DNA of 64,000 bases from Diplocarpon mali (GCA_024741835.1 JAENRP010000054.1:133441-197440); one strand, 5' to 3'; numbered from the stretch's first letter, positions 45,925 to 58,186 are shown. Translations and numbers: made by a program. The notes: a model not told the origin generated them from the sequence alone.

Positions 45925-47300
45925 TTTTGATAATCTGAAGATTTGATGCTTCTTTATCGCAAGATTTTGTTGCGAATAGCGTTCAACTGGCTCTGAGAGG
46001 ATGTTGTGATGAAGATGTAGTGGAGGATGAGTGGATAAGGAACTCCCTCAGGTGGGATACCACCCTCTACTTATACTTTGCTTGCAACCGCTCCGCTCCC
46101 TCAGACGGCTTCGTTCATGGGAAGGAAGCATTCCAGAGCGAATCTGCAATGCTGATCTGCTATTCATCCGGCTCCCGGCATCAACCCGACTAGACCATTT
46201 CTCGCGCCGTGTAATAGCCCTGTTTGTGTAGAGATCTGAGAGTCCGGTGACGGAGCACCGCGGCTCCGATCTCTCCCAGGCGCTCATTCGTCTGCACTGC
46301 TGAAGATCAGAGATCAGCGTTGAGAGCGAACTATCTTGATTCATCCGTGTCGGAATGCAGAAAGTCTTGGCGTCTTTATGAACCCCCCCCCCCTTCGGGC
46401 ATTATTATAGCTTCCTGATAAACCACGGGAATCCCCGCGCGCAGTGACAAGCCTCTAGTGTTTTCGATGCAATAGCTTGATCGCCCTGGTGTCACTTCGG
46501 GACTTGGGATTTATGCTACACACGGAGACTGGGGTGAGGGGTGCTCAAGGGGCCTTTTGATGTGCCGTGATGGAGGGAGAGATCTCTCAGGGCTTATGGA
46601 GAGCTTGGAGCGCGAGTACGAGGGGAAGAGTGCATTCTCTCTGCGAAAATCATGGTTGGAGATAGCACAAGACTGCAGATCTGTGGTTGGAACGGAGGTC
46701 GCTGATGCATTGCTATTAGGGAGATTTGGGGGTCGGCTTTCGCTTAATCAAAACAAACAAAGGGCGCCAAGACGTCTACCCGACATGCCTGGTGTGGTTG
46801 GAAGTGTTAGGCATGCGCGGTACTGCTTTGTCCGCGGAGTCGCTTGATTGGATTGATGGCTGGCGGCTGTTGCCGAATGAATCCTTTGAACATCTCGGCG
46901 CTTGAGGGTACGATCCTAGCTATCTCCCGCATTGGACTTTGGAGAGAGGTAGTTGATTATAGTTTGCAAGATGAGACACCCTTATGGCCGCTGGGAGATA
47001 TTCAGATTGGGATTGGGAGAATCGCTAGTACTGGATTCCTGAAAGGTGATAGTTTGATAACCTAGACAAGGCGGATTTCAAACACTTATATTGAAATACT
47101 GGCAGAGAGAGGGCATAAGAGGGGATGTGCAACTCAATTGTGGAGCACTATTGTAGATCTGGAATAAACCTTCGCTTTCCTGTAAATTGCTTATAACTTG
47201 GTTGGATTTCGCAAGCTTAGAAATCAGCTGAGTTGAACTAAGTCCAGTGAAGAAGAGGCTTGAGCGCAAAAGCATCAGCGGTATAACTACAATACCACGC
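45925..47300. other. Intergenic region upstream of the HsbA-like gene
   Basis: Promoter side of the HsbA-like gene, then DNA with only chance-looking open frames (46048-46344, 46557-46847). A poly(C) run is at 46382-46393. No gene supported. Confidence 0.5.
46068..46075 (-). promoter_or_regulatory. Candidate TATA box of the HsbA-like gene
   Basis: TATAAGTA on the minus strand, about 145 bp before ATG 45924. Position and sequence fit a TATA element followed by a 5' leader; no other evidence. Confidence 0.4.
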
Positions 47301-50300
47301 CAATTTAAACTGCTTTCTACATAATATCTAGCTTCGCATATTATTCTACGAGCTTGAAATTTTTGTTAGCAGCGTAGGCGATTAGATCATGGATAAAGAG
47401 AAAATCTTACAGCTTTGGTATGATAAAGTGCCATAGGAATGACAGCCTTCCATGATAATCTACGGACAGCTTCTACGGATATGCAGGCCTATTCTTAGTA
47501 AGGCTTAGAAGATTCTTCATGACACTAAGACCGAGCCGAAAAAAGCACTCCTCAGCTCGACGAGTGCTCAGTGGGCTGAAGCGGAGCTGGGAGCTCAGTG
47601 ATCGGTATAGAGTTTGATTTACGCCACCCGCCTACACCAATGGTCCGAGCCCGACTCTAGCGAAAGCATACCTGAGCTCGATAGCTGGATTGCGAAGTCC
47701 CTCTACTTTACAAAGCGATCCCTGGAAAGGATAATAGGAAAGGTATGCTTATAGTCTGGATCAAATGACCTGGGATAGCGTGAAGTATATGATTGACCGT
47801 AAGCTAGTAGATTGAAATATCAATAGCAGGGAAACACTTTAGCTTGCCACTTTGAAGATCATTGACAAACACCCGCTATACGCAGGTGAGTCTGTTAATA
47901 TTATTGGCTTCAGTTATGCGGTCGTCCAGCGGGTTCGGATGAGTATAGGTGCAGATCTGATAGGCTATTGATCCTCCGGCGCAACGTCATTGGGAAACGA
48001 TGTTTCCAAGCTGCTGCTACATGCCAGACAGGTAGTCCGGTTCGATCAAAGTAGATACATTGCAGCAACTCTTCATCATGAGATATGTAAGGGTTAATTT
48101 AAGAATCTAGCTAATCAGCTCGTGGCCTATGCATTATTTAGACGCGGGTTCGACTCTATTCTATATAATATATATCTTTTCCCCTTTCAATATGCCACAT
48201 TAGTTCTAAGCTAAAGAGTATAGGTAGGAAACGCTATATTGTATTTCTATATTTAAGAAAAGAATCAGCTCAATGAAATTCTTGCGATTTACTATTTAAT
48301 TCTTAGTCCTACGTATTTCTTTAGATAAGATTCTTCCATACTTTAATTAAAAATAAGGCTCCTAGGTCTTGAGTTTAAAAACTTGTTTAAAATAGTAAGT
48401 TAGATAAATAGTTAAATTAAGGGATCTCCTTAGGCCTAACTAAATTCCTCTATCTTAAATTACGAACGCCTCTTTACGCTATTGCAACTATTTACTTAGA
48501 TGCTTCTTATGCGTCTTGCTAGTCGTCGGTGGCCATCTATCCTTAACTCTTCTTATCAAACTAAACTAGCTTTACATTGTATCCTCTCCCTTGACTATTT
48601 CTTTAAATATTATATCCTGCTTAGTTCCTCTTTGTAACTATCATCGAGTTATTCCTCTAATTATAGATATATATCATAAGTAATCCCAGAGTACGTAGCT
48701 AAAAGTCGAAAGTGAATGGTATTTATCAAACGGTAAAGAGAACTTTCGAACGTATCGTTACTATTTTAGGCCTGTTTCTCGTCTGTATCGATTCCCGTTT
48801 AGAGATTATACTTCTGGTTACTTTAAATTCTTCCTTGCGCAGTTAAGAGTGCTTATATCTGCTTTAAAATACCTAGGAATATGCTTTCGATATTGAAAAG
48901 ACTTAATTTTAACTCTATAGACTCTTAGAAGAGCTGGATTTATGTAGGAGACAATGCACATATGTTTTGATTCGTCATCCTATGAAATTGCTTCAAAAGA
49001 GACGTATGTCTTGAGTATAATTATTACTTTTATAATTACACAAAGTCTTGTAGGATTGTCTATTTAAATATCTGATTTACTTTCTTTGGTTAAAGTTATA
49101 ATTGGTTTAGTTTATCAGCATAACGCTTGAAAGCTTCCAGTATATGCTTGTTTTTTCCTCTCTTCTATTTCTACATAATTAAAAATGTTCTAGACAGTAA
49201 TACAGCATTGCAACAAAAACATGATATCGTAAATGTCCTATTATAAAGCTAATTATTTCTATACGTAATCGCAACGTTGTAACATCTGTAAAAATATTAG
49301 TTAATAAAGCAGCTTTACTTCACTTAACTGGGAGATAACGAGTAAAAACCTATATATAGTATCTCCTATAAGCCTGCAGTTTTTGAGTATCTTTCTAAAT
49401 AGTCTGCAAGGCTGAGATAAAGTCCTTTGACTACGGAATATTTAAACCCCAAGTCTAATAAAGCTGGTACCTTTCGAAAGCCTCAAAATGGAAGATTATA
49501 TGACATCTCTTTTATAAATACAATTTACCTTCGTTGTTAATTTTTGCACTGTAGAATTATTCAAATATACATGAAAACCCAAAGGAATTTCTTGATAATA
49601 GATATAGGGAGGAAAAAGGCGAGTTATAGTATTCAACAAAATGAAAATGGAAAAGATACATTTTAAAGATTTATATAAGATTTGGTAAGAAGAGTTCTAG
49701 TTTAATAGCTACCGACCACAAGTAAGACGCATCATAATAACTGAATAAATAGCCGCTATTAGCAAAAAGGGCTTATCCTAAGTTAGAGATCCTAAGGCAA
49801 CTTGTTGTGCGGTCGGCTGGAAGGCCTTCATTGGGTCGCTCAGGAGGCTCGCTCAATCGGTTGAAGATGATTGATCTATATTGTTCTGTTCCATGTAATT
49901 TTTAGGAGTATCCAAAGTAGAAAAAGGAGGTTCCCATGACTAAGCTTGGTCACGTGAAAATTCTCCAGAATAAGTGGAGACTCCACCCATCCAGCACAAC
50001 ACAACTCCATTTGCCTAGGCACCTTTCAAGAATGTTCTCGCCTCAGAAATCAAAGGAATAGCTATTGACCAAGGTATAGTTAGACTCTTATTTCAGGAAT
50101 TAGGAACTATGAGTTCATTAGCCCAAATAGTAAAATATATAGGGAGTTTTAGGGTAGTGTTTTTTCCCCATGTATAAGAATCTAGTACAGCGTCTTCTGC
50201 TTATGCTACATAGAGAATATTGAAAAGGAGAAAAAGAAAAAAAAAACTTGACTAGACTAAGAGGAAAACGTATCAAGCCATAATCTCTGATTAGCGACTG

Positions 50301-51591
50301 CAACCACCATATGAACAATAAGCAACCTCTTGGATACGAACATATCATAAACAGCGTTTGCAGATGCAGAGCTAACTTTACTCAAGTGGGGAGTAGGATT
50401 AGAGAGACAGAGTCAAAACAATTAAAGACGTGTCTCCTATCCCAGTTTCGATCGCAGATTCCCTAAGAGAAGGACTTCCTATGACAGCTGCTCTAATCAA
50501 TCTCATGGCTCTGGGTCTCCGATTCCACAGTCGAAGGGCGAAGGTAGCATATATAGCCTCTATACTCAAAAGAAAAGGAAACTAGGAGACTAATATCGGG
50601 TTGACCCGCTCTGAACTCTTTTTCAAAAAATGCTATTAAGTGGAGGTCAGATAAGGCTAGGTTGAGCGACTTCGAGTTGTCATCCAAGTTATTTGTTCAG
50701 GGCGCGTTTAGTAATTCAGAATTACTGACTTTGATCATAGTTTGATCAGAAATATTTCGCGGAAACAGGTAGACCTGTACCAGTCTTCAAAAACATTTCA
50801 AAAGTGAAATAAAAGATGTCAAAGTCGAGTATCTGAGTATCAGACTGAAGAGTCTGTAGTTATCTAAGAAGCTAGCTGTTACATACGTGGAAAGCCGGGG
50901 TCCACTTCGAAGTTTAAACCTCGCGCCAGGCCTTGTAAAACTGTAAACTCCATCCTTTGCATAGGATCCCTTGACTGTAATCTGTTTTAAGTAGGTTTAG
51001 GAGACCCAATTAGAGCTGGAAGTTAGAGTTTGGCGCAGGCATACCTGGATACAGCTATGAACCTTGCTAGCCATTGTGCCATAGGGTCGCAAAGAGTGGT
51101 AGGGCGGTTAAGAATGTTTGTCCCTGTCAGCATATGGGCCTCTAGACACTTGCCTTCAAAACAGTATAATTCTTTCAATTCTTTCAATTCTTGACATAAA
51201 TAAATAAAAGAAAGAGCAGAGTACCCAGAAGATCGGCTCTAATGTAGCAGCGTTTGGCTGCTCACTTTTTTCTTATCATCGTCGTTGCTTGACAAGGAAG
51301 AAGGTTTGATAATAAAGAGACAGTGGATAACACCTAGCCGCTAGACCGCAGTACTGGGGTGTAAGTAAAGCCGAATTCATGTCCCGGCTCTGTAACTGAT
51401 GAATTTGATGCGGAGATTTTCGTACTAATTTGATTACTTCCCTTCGGACCTTATAACCTTACGTGTGTAGAGTACTTGCAGATCATTTGGTTGGTACTGA
51501 GATTATACTAAATCGCGATGATAAGGTTGTATCAGAGCTCGACACGTACTTAGAGAGAGGGGGGGAGGGGGCCCAGGAGAGCGTGTGCAAA
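47301..51591. other. Gene-poor AT-rich region, probable decayed repeats
   Basis: From about 47.3 to 49.8 kb the sequence is AT-rich with almost no open frames above 60 codons, suggesting old RIP-affected repeats without readable ends. From 49.8 to 51.6 kb the composition is more normal, but open frames (50118-50348, 50493-50687) are short and unrecognised. A small TTCAATTCTT repeat is at 51173-51194. Confidence 0.45.
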
Positions 51592-51760
51592 TGTTGCGCA
51601 GCGAGGAGCTTTCACACCAAATGACCTGCGTATGTAAGTAGCTCCTGAAGTAACCCACGGAGTTTCCTTAATACAGTAGGGAGCTTGGTACACACATGTG
51701 GATAAGATTTTACGAGCTTCTACTTGCCGCTTCAAGGATGTCCCTGGTCTCAGCACAACA
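51592..51760. repeat. Solo LTR related to Copia-1, with TSD
   Basis: 169 bp, exactly the length of the Copia-1 left LTR. It starts TGTTGCGCAGCGAGGAGC, aligning with TGTTGCGCCATAAGGAGC, and ends CAGCACAACA, aligning with CAGCACGACA. Shared inner blocks include TCCTGAAGT, CACGGAG and AAGATTTTACGAGCTTCT-like sequence. A perfect 5-bp duplication GCAAA flanks it (51587-51591 and 51761-51765). It differs from Copia-1 at many sites but is not AT-saturated. Confidence 0.88.
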
Positions 51761-52723
51761 GCAAAACATCCAAATTAACTTAAATCAACACTACATCGAG
51801 ATTTTAGGGTATGTCTAGAGCCTTCTGCGGATACGAAAGACAGAGCATTTACAAACTATCCATATTATATTGTAATTATAATAGATCGTGATGTTAAGGC
51901 TATCTTTATCGCTCTATACAAATAGAGAAAGGGTATCTACAAACTATCCATGCTATATTCAAATTATAGCAGAATACGATATTTTTACTATTGCTAGAAC
52001 GCGATGCTTGTAAGAAGTAGTTTATAGTAAGTTTGTACCCAACTTACCAACTTATTAATGAACTGCGTTATAGGTTTATATTTAAAATATGGATTCTCTA
52101 CTCGGGTTATGGTAAGTACGCCCGGATATACCTGGTATCTGACGAGTCTTAACACGAGCTGTTAAGACTTAGCCGGGCAGGTCTCTCGGCTTTACTTGAC
52201 CATTGTTTTCCGGGTATCCCCTACGCAGCGCCCAACTCTCAACTCTTAATCTACGGCATCAAGGGTTTGGGAGCATTGACTTTCGGAAAACTGTTCTCTG
52301 TATCGAGTAGTAGTCCTCTTGCAACGACGCACTATGTAGATCTGACATATCGCAACCTGTGGATTTTGCCCTTTTGCCTCGCGAGTGAAATTCGTCACTA
52401 CATCGTAACGTTGTAAATTGAGTCGGTTCACTCGTCAATAGCATGCTGACAGGCGGGTTAAAGTCGCCTAACACTCAAAGAAACAAAGCATCCTAGCATT
52501 TCCTTGCATTTCAGATTAAGTAATCTCACCACCCAACCAGTCGGCCCTTTTACGTTATCAAGACATAGAAGGCCGTCTAGAACTCGCAGTCCAACTCTCG
52601 AAATCCTGCAAATCGCCTCGGAATAATTTTGCAGAACTGAGTATAAGTAGAAGCAGTCTTCCGAGATAGTATTACAATCCAATCAACAGGGGATCCCATT
52701 AGAAGCAGTGCTAACTACCGATC
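51761..52723. other. Intergenic DNA right of the solo LTR
   Basis: An imperfect direct repeat TACAAACTATCCAT is at about 51850 and 51937. Short frames at 52246-52682 on the minus strand are unrecognised. No gene supported. Confidence 0.5.
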
Positions 52724-53284
52724 ATGGATATACGCGGTAATACCACCTCCCCAAGACCGTCAATATCGAGCGGTTTGGAGAGAATTGATGCGAGAAGAGC
52801 CCAGCGACCGTACCGACCGAGGAGATCCGACATTCGGCTATATATAATTTGGAGGTGGCTTCTTAACAGACGTGATAGAGTCGAATCTGCTGCTTGCTTT
52901 CTTGATTCGAAGGATCAGCTATCGTGCGGAGAGGCATGCGTGCCACGGACAGGCAAACGCTATCATCGGCTCAAGAGTATGGCAGTCAGCCAGTGTTCTC
53001 CCCAGGTGCCTGTAGTCCGTCGTAGACGTGCGTACCGAGTAGATACAGCGAAGGGATTCGCATTGAGCTCGCAAGATTGCGAAGACAATGCCCTTTCAGG
53101 TGCGAGTACATGGCACCTCGTTGCAGACGTAGTCCCGTTGTTATCAACTGTGTCCCCATCTCGAGCACGGTGGATCGAAAGCAGGGCAGGAAATCCACCG
53201 AAAAGCAAGAATACTGACCACTTGGAAACGCAAGCGAAGCAAACCGAGCGGTTTGAACCTTGCATTGAGCGCTGCAAACCTTGA
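52724..53284 (+). CDS. Hypothetical 186-codon open frame, doubtful
   Basis: The longest uninterrupted frame between 46 and 54 kb. The predicted product is Arg/Ser-rich, has no hydrophobic segment, no recognised domain and no intron signals that would extend it. Another frame of 104 codons overlaps on the other strand. Its last codons fall into the first copy of the repeat motif at 53279. I cannot assign a function, and chance is the simpler explanation. Confidence 0.15.
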   Translation: MDIRGNTTSPRPSISSGLERIDARRAQRPYRPRRSDIRLYIIWRWLLNRRDRVESAACFLDSKDQLSCGEACVPRTGKRYHRLKSMAVSQCSPQVPVVRRRRAYRVDTAKGFALSSQDCEDNALSGASTWHLVADVVPLLSTVSPSRARWIESRAGNPPKSKNTDHLETQAKQTERFEPCIERCKP

Positions 53285-53553
53285 TATTAGTTAGCGCAGC
53301 GTGTTACGGACATGTCTACTGTATACCTAGTAGATATGCATATACAAAGTCTAATATTCGTAAGCGCAGAGCATATACATACAAAATATAAACATAGATA
53401 CAAACCTTGAGATTTGTCAGCGTAGAGTGCTATATACATATATACATATATACATATACACATATAATGAGTGTATATACTATTTATAAAACAGTATATA
53501 CATCTATATCTATATATACACACATGTAAGCCTTCAGACTCGTAAGCGTACTG
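53279..53553. repeat. Four spaced copies of a 23-26 bp motif within TA microsatellite
   Basis: Copies at about 53279-53303, 53347-53372, 53405-53430 and 53531-53553 share the pattern CCTTGAnATTnGTnAGCGnAGnG (for example CCTTGAGATTTGTCAGCGTA and CCTTCAGACTCGTAAGCGTA). The spacers are rich in ATATACA repeats (especially 53428-53520). No open frame of interest. Confidence 0.7.
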
Positions 53554-54335
53554 TATTTAAACATGCCTTCTTTGATAACTGTAGATCACAAATCGGACAT
53601 CGCCACAGCCATTCGGCATTTACCATCTGATCCTCGAGATGATTTCCTTCTTGTCTCGGAAGCTGCATACTGTTCAGTACTGCCCGGCAGGTTTTTTGAT
53701 CCCCGGACGTGACATTGAAGAGAGAGATGCCATTCGGGGGGAATTCTCTGCTATAAATACAGTATGAAAGTATGCTTAAACCTTGTGATCCCGCCGTAAC
53801 CCTATCCCTCACACACCTCCTGGAATTAACGTTAGTGTGGGGTTTGTCTGGTCTGCGACGAAGTCTGGAGTTTCTTGAAGTTATCAGCATTATTTCGCGA
53901 CTGAAGAGATCCCTCGAGCGGCCATTCCCCCCACCCCGCCTGAGCTCCCATGATATCCTCTTGTTTACAAACAGCAACAAGCGAGATGTCATCTCGTCAA
54001 TACCTTGGTCCTTCATGATGGCTGGGGTGAATTGGAGTTGCCAAGCGTACCCCACACTTGGACAGACAGCTGTGACAGCGGATTGCATGATCTACCGGTT
54101 TGGGAGGGAAAATAAAGGCCTCTCCCGGTCTTACTGTGCGGTGTTATGGTGGGGGCATTCTTGGGAGCCAGGTGGTGAGGCCAGGTATGGGATATAAGAA
54201 TGCGACCATGTCCTCTCTGCTGTCTGGATCTTCCCATCCAGTCTCTGGTATCAAGAGCCGGAACATCACTGCAGCAGCCCACAGGCCGGGCGGAACTATC
54301 ATATTCGCCAGACAAGCAGGGCTTTCGCAGCAAAC
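53554..54335. other. Region upstream of the Dal5-type carrier
   Basis: Probable promoter of the plus-strand carrier. Long antisense frames (53534-54088, 54013-54342) show no domain and are treated as chance. Confidence 0.5.
54193..54198 (+). promoter_or_regulatory. Candidate TATA box of the Dal5-type carrier
   Basis: TATAAG about 140 bp before ATG 54336. Suggestive by position only. Confidence 0.3.
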
Positions 54336-56166
54336 ATGTCAACCACCAGAGATGGGAAGCAGGGTGCCGAGGAAAACAGCCAGGAAAAGGGCTCGCTGCC
54401 CCTCGATCTCAAGGACAACTCCCGCCCAGACATCGGGGACGAGGTCTCGTCCCGATGGTCGCAAGAAGAGCAGCGCCGGATTCTGCGCAAAGTGGATGTG
54501 CGCCTGATCCCCATCTGTGGCTTGATGTATTGTATCTCGCTGCTGGATAGGACCAACCTCTCCAATGCTGCCATTGCCGGGTAGGTTGTCGTCGACTTGG
54601 CTCCGGCCTGCCCCTGGCTGACCGGCGACACAGGATGAATGTGGAGCTGAAGATCGCGAAAGTGAATGGCGTCGACCGTTACGTGGGTCTCTGCTGGACA
54701 GCATTGCTGTCTTGAAGTCCTACGTGCATGCTAACCTCTGGGCCAGTCCGTCATCACTCTGATCTTCTTCATCACCTATACCATCTTTCAGGCCCCTGGG
54801 ACCATCCTCTGCCGCAAAATCGGCCCTCGCATATTTCTGTCCATCATCACCCTTGCGTGGGGGGGCGTCATGATTGCGTTTGGCTTCGCACAGCACTGGA
54901 CGCACCTGGTTGGGCTGCGAGCGGTCCTTGGAGTCCTGGAGGTATGTGCCTCGCTCGGATTCGAAGCGCAGATCATTTGCTGACCATCGCCAGGCTGGAT
55001 TCTTTCCCGGTGTTGTTTACTTGATGTCAACGTGGTACAAGCGATACGAGATGGGGAGACGATATGCTGGCTTCTACCTCATAGGATGTGTCGCTTCGGC
55101 GTTTGGGGGCATCTTGGCCTATGGATTGATGCAGATGGACGGCGTAGCTGGCTACCGTGGGTGGCGGTGGATCTTCATCATGGAGGGGATCGTGAGTAGC
55201 CGCCAGACCTGCCCCGAATCCCTCCTCCGCGGCGAGCCTCCCATTGACGCTGTTTCAGATGACATGCATCGTGGCTGGCCTGGGTGCCCTTTTCCTCCTC
55301 GCCTTTCCCGACAAGACCAGTTCGCGGTCACTCCGCTTCCTCACGCCAGATGAGCAGCAGTGCATCATAATGCGAGTCGACGCCGATCGTGGGGATGCAG
55401 AGCTGTCGAAGTTCGAGTTCAAGAAATGGGTAGCGTCAGGGAAAGACTGGAAGATCTGGGCCTACGCGCTCATCTTCGGCTCCATCACCACCGTGTCTTA
55501 CGCCCTGGCGTACTTCCTGCCTATCATCTTGAATCTCGGCCTGGGCTTCGACACCGGGAAGTCTCAGTGTTTGATCGCACCACCGTATGCATTTGCCGGT
55601 ATTGTGGTATGTCCGCCTCGCTTAACCATTGTTTACCCTGACCTAACCCTGGAGAGATGATGGCCACGGGATGGTGGGGGGACAAGTATCGCATGCGTGG
55701 CCCGACCCTCGTGTTCAATGCAATCCTCGCCACCATTGGCCTCGCCATTCTCGGCTTCCATACTAACCCGAATGTCCGGTACTTTGGTGCTTTCTTCGCC
55801 GCCGCCGGCTCCAACGCCAATATACCGGTATGCATGGCCTACCAGGTAAGTCAACATGTCGCCTTCTGGTGACGCGCTTACTCACAGGATCAGGCGAACA
55901 ACATCCGCGGACAATGGAAGCGGGCATTTTGCTCTGCGACCTTGGTCGGATTCGGAGCCTTGGGAGGGATCGTGGGCAGCACGGTGTTCCGCAGTCAAGA
56001 TAGCCCGAAGTATATTCCAGGTGTCAGCACGGCCATCGGAAGCCAGGTCGTGGTGTGTTTGGCCGTGGCAGCGCTGACATTCGAATTCCGAAGACAGAAC
56101 GCCATGGCCGACAGGGGTGAGAAGGTACTTGAACAGGGTGACGCCAGCTTTAGATACACTTACTAG
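54336..56166 (+). CDS. MFS anion/cation symporter of the Dal5 (allantoate permease) type, 498 aa
   Basis: Plasma-membrane carrier of the ACS family, which imports organic anions such as allantoate, nicotinate, pantothenate and other carboxylates by proton symport. Seven exons: 54336-54580, 54634-54682, 54747-54941, 54994-55191, 55259-55606, 55657-55845 and 55894-56166. Introns are 48-67 bp with GTAGGT, GTGGGT, GTATGT, GTGAGT, GTATGT and GTAAGT donors. All phases close to 499 codons. Family marks: RKVDVRLIPICGLMYCISLLDRTN in helix 1 (here split, LLDRTNLSNA), GFFPGVVYLMSTWY, RRYAGFYLIG, GWRWIFIMEGI, and QANNIRGQWKRA near the C-terminus. For the last intron I used the second AG (55893) because it gives the usual YQANN join. 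The substrate is unknown; a pectate lyase gene lies tail to tail 740 bp away. Confidence 0.93.
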
Positions 56167-56906
56167 GCTGGCGGACGTGCTGTGCAGGTATGGGTCGTGG
56201 GAGCTCCCGGGGAAGAGTGGCAGCTTGAATAGCAATGATATATGCCTGGCCGTAAGTAGGTCTCGGGATAGCTTCGTGTAACTCGACGATCCATTGCCAT
56301 TTGATAAGTTGTCATTTGTGAAACTGAAACCAATCTGAGATGCAGTCATTCGATAAAGCTTGACCGAGGAGTATTGAAATGTGTCAAGGCCAAACTCTTG
56401 GTAAGAGGAACGTTCAAGTTGCGGGCTCATTACGAAGTCAATAGGAGTGATAAAGTCATGTTCCACCAAGATGATTCAATAACGGCCAGCGAGAACATAG
56501 ACTTTCTGTTCACTGCCGGAGTCTTGCATGATCAAAGAAATGCTATAAAAGCTAGGAAGTGCAACTACGGTACAGGTAACATGACCAACCCTACGAAAAC
56601 CCGATCTACGAGAATAACACCGAGTATCGATAAGAAGCTCTTCTATGCTATTGTTGAGAAAGTACTGTCAACCTGAGGACGAATCGGGCTAAAATTACTG
56701 ATTAATTCTTCAAAGCCGGGTTTTTGGCGGTAACGCGGATCTCACGCTACCATACCCCTATTTGAAATCGGTGTTTTCGAGTTGCTAAGCGAACCGAGAG
56801 CCGCGCTTCAATTTCAAAACTGCTACATTTCAATGCAATATTTGTATCAGACCACGAGTCTCTTGTATCGAGCTTCCTCCAAAACGCGCTCCAGAGGTTG
56901 CGACAC
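56167..56906. other. Short region between convergent carrier and pectate lyase
   Basis: Holds the 3' ends of both genes. Open frames at 56374-56676 and 56747-57034 are short, unrecognised and not called. Confidence 0.55.
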
Positions 56907-57731
56907 CTAGCAATCACTCGTCTTGATACCAGAAGCGATGCAGTATTTACCATCCGCGCCACTCCCAGTCTTGACCGGCTCGTCCCCATCAGAATTCCCG
57001 GTAAACTTGTAGCATAGATCAGTGCCCAGAACACACGAGTTCGTGATGGTCACCTTGTCCCCATAGTTCGTGTTCACCCCCGCGATCACGCCACCGTCCG
57101 TGACGTGAACGTTGGTAAAGGTCGAGGTTCGCTGGTGCTGGGTGTCACAGTTGCCGCACGAGCGATACATCTTCCCAAACGTGGCCGCGTAGAAGTTCTT
57201 GACGGCGACGGTGCCCCCGCCGTTGTGCTGGAGGATCTTGTCCGACGCCGACCTGGCGCCTCCTCCGTTGACGTACGACGTCCCCGAACTCTGCTTGAAG
57301 GTGGCGGCGTCTTCGCAGACGTCCAGCCACCAGACGTTGTTCAGCGTGCAGGTTCCCAGGCAATGGACCCCCTCGCCATTTTTCGGCCCGATGAGAACAT
57401 TCGAGAGCACCGCTCCCGGCTCGAGGACAAACACGGCATCGGCATCGCCGCCTTCGGCCTGTTCGTTGCAGGTTGATACTGCGAGGACGGTTAGTCTGCC
57501 GTGCCGGGAAGATGTGGAGGCAAGTGTAGACTCACCACTTCGATCAAACTTCTTCATGGCACCATCGAAAGTAGCGCCCGCAGCGATCGTCTTTGCCGCG
57601 GAGAGGGCGGAGGTCCCAGTGGAGGCCGGGAAGCTGGTTTGTAGGTTCGTATTGGTCGCCCGAGCTTCCAGGACAGCGCTTCGGGCGAGAATGGCGAGGG
57701 CCAAGGGGAGGAAAAGCTTAGCGAACAACAT
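56907..57731 (-). CDS. Pectate lyase, polysaccharide lyase family 3, 255 aa
   Basis: Secreted enzyme that cleaves de-esterified pectin (polygalacturonate) by calcium-dependent beta-elimination. Exons are 57731-57536 and 57478-56907, with a 57-bp intron (GTGAGT...CTAAC...CAG). The frame gives 255 aa, normal for PL3. Residues 1-25 are a signal peptide (MLFAKLFLPLALAILARSAV...). The mature part shows the PL3 pattern: EGGDADAVFVLEPGAVLSNV, IGPKNGEGVHC, WWLDVCEDAATFKQ, VKNFYAATFGKMYRSCGNC, and an even spread of Cys pairs. ATG 57731 is preferred over ATG 57836, because the upstream extension would bury the signal peptide. No cellulose-binding module is present. Regulation by pectin-derived sugars is usual for such genes, but only weak site evidence is seen. 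Confidence 0.94.
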   Translation of the reverse strand: MLFAKLFLPLALAILARSAVLEARATNTNLQTSFPASTGTSALSAAKTIAAGATFDGAMKKFDRSGESTLASTSSRHGRLTVLAVSTCNEQAEGGDADAVFVLEPGAVLSNVLIGPKNGEGVHCLGTCTLNNVWWLDVCEDAATFKQSSGTSYVNGGGARSASDKILQHNGGGTVAVKNFYAATFGKMYRSCGNCDTQHQRTSTFTNVHVTDGGVIAGVNTNYGDKVTITNSCVLGTDLCYKFTGNSDGDEPVKTGSGADGKYCIASGIKTSDC

Positions 57732-57814
57732 CGTAGGAGAGTCTGAGTCCTGTTGAAGATGATAAGACAAGGATGGTAGATGTTGAGAAGAGGCCAGGAC
57801 CGGTGCGAGTCTCG

Positions 57815-57821
57815 TCTTATA
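57815..57821 (-). promoter_or_regulatory. Candidate TATA box of the pectate lyase gene
   Basis: TATAAGA on the minus strand, about 85 bp before ATG 57731. Confidence 0.45.
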
Positions 57822-58186
57822 CCTCACTCTAGCCATGCCGTGTTATCTGACTTTCAGAGGCTGAGTGTGACCGGCTTAACTTCCAACATGTCCATCCACC
57901 GAGCCAGGATCGCGTCGCAGTGGAATAAGGCAGCAATATCAGAGCTTGCAACCCTCAACCATGGTTACAAGTACTCGGCGTCCTGGTGCTACTTGATTAT
58001 TGTCGGTGGACCAGAGCAGGTACACTCATGTGTGATTGCTTCTCATCCCGGCGGGAAAATGCCCCGGAACTCAACAATATTCCCCCCTGGTTTGAGCTCA
58101 GCAACTCCGCCAATTGAGAAGCATAGGCCTATTTCATCGGTGACAGGCGAAATGTAGGATGGAGAAATCGGGAAAAAGGAAGTTGA

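Noticed and set aside
48115..48185. tRNA-like segment with a B-box-like GGTTCGACTC and an AGAAT/ATTCT pair
   Set aside because: No acceptable D arm or anticodon arm, and the T stem pairs poorly. At most a tRNA relic or SINE fragment.
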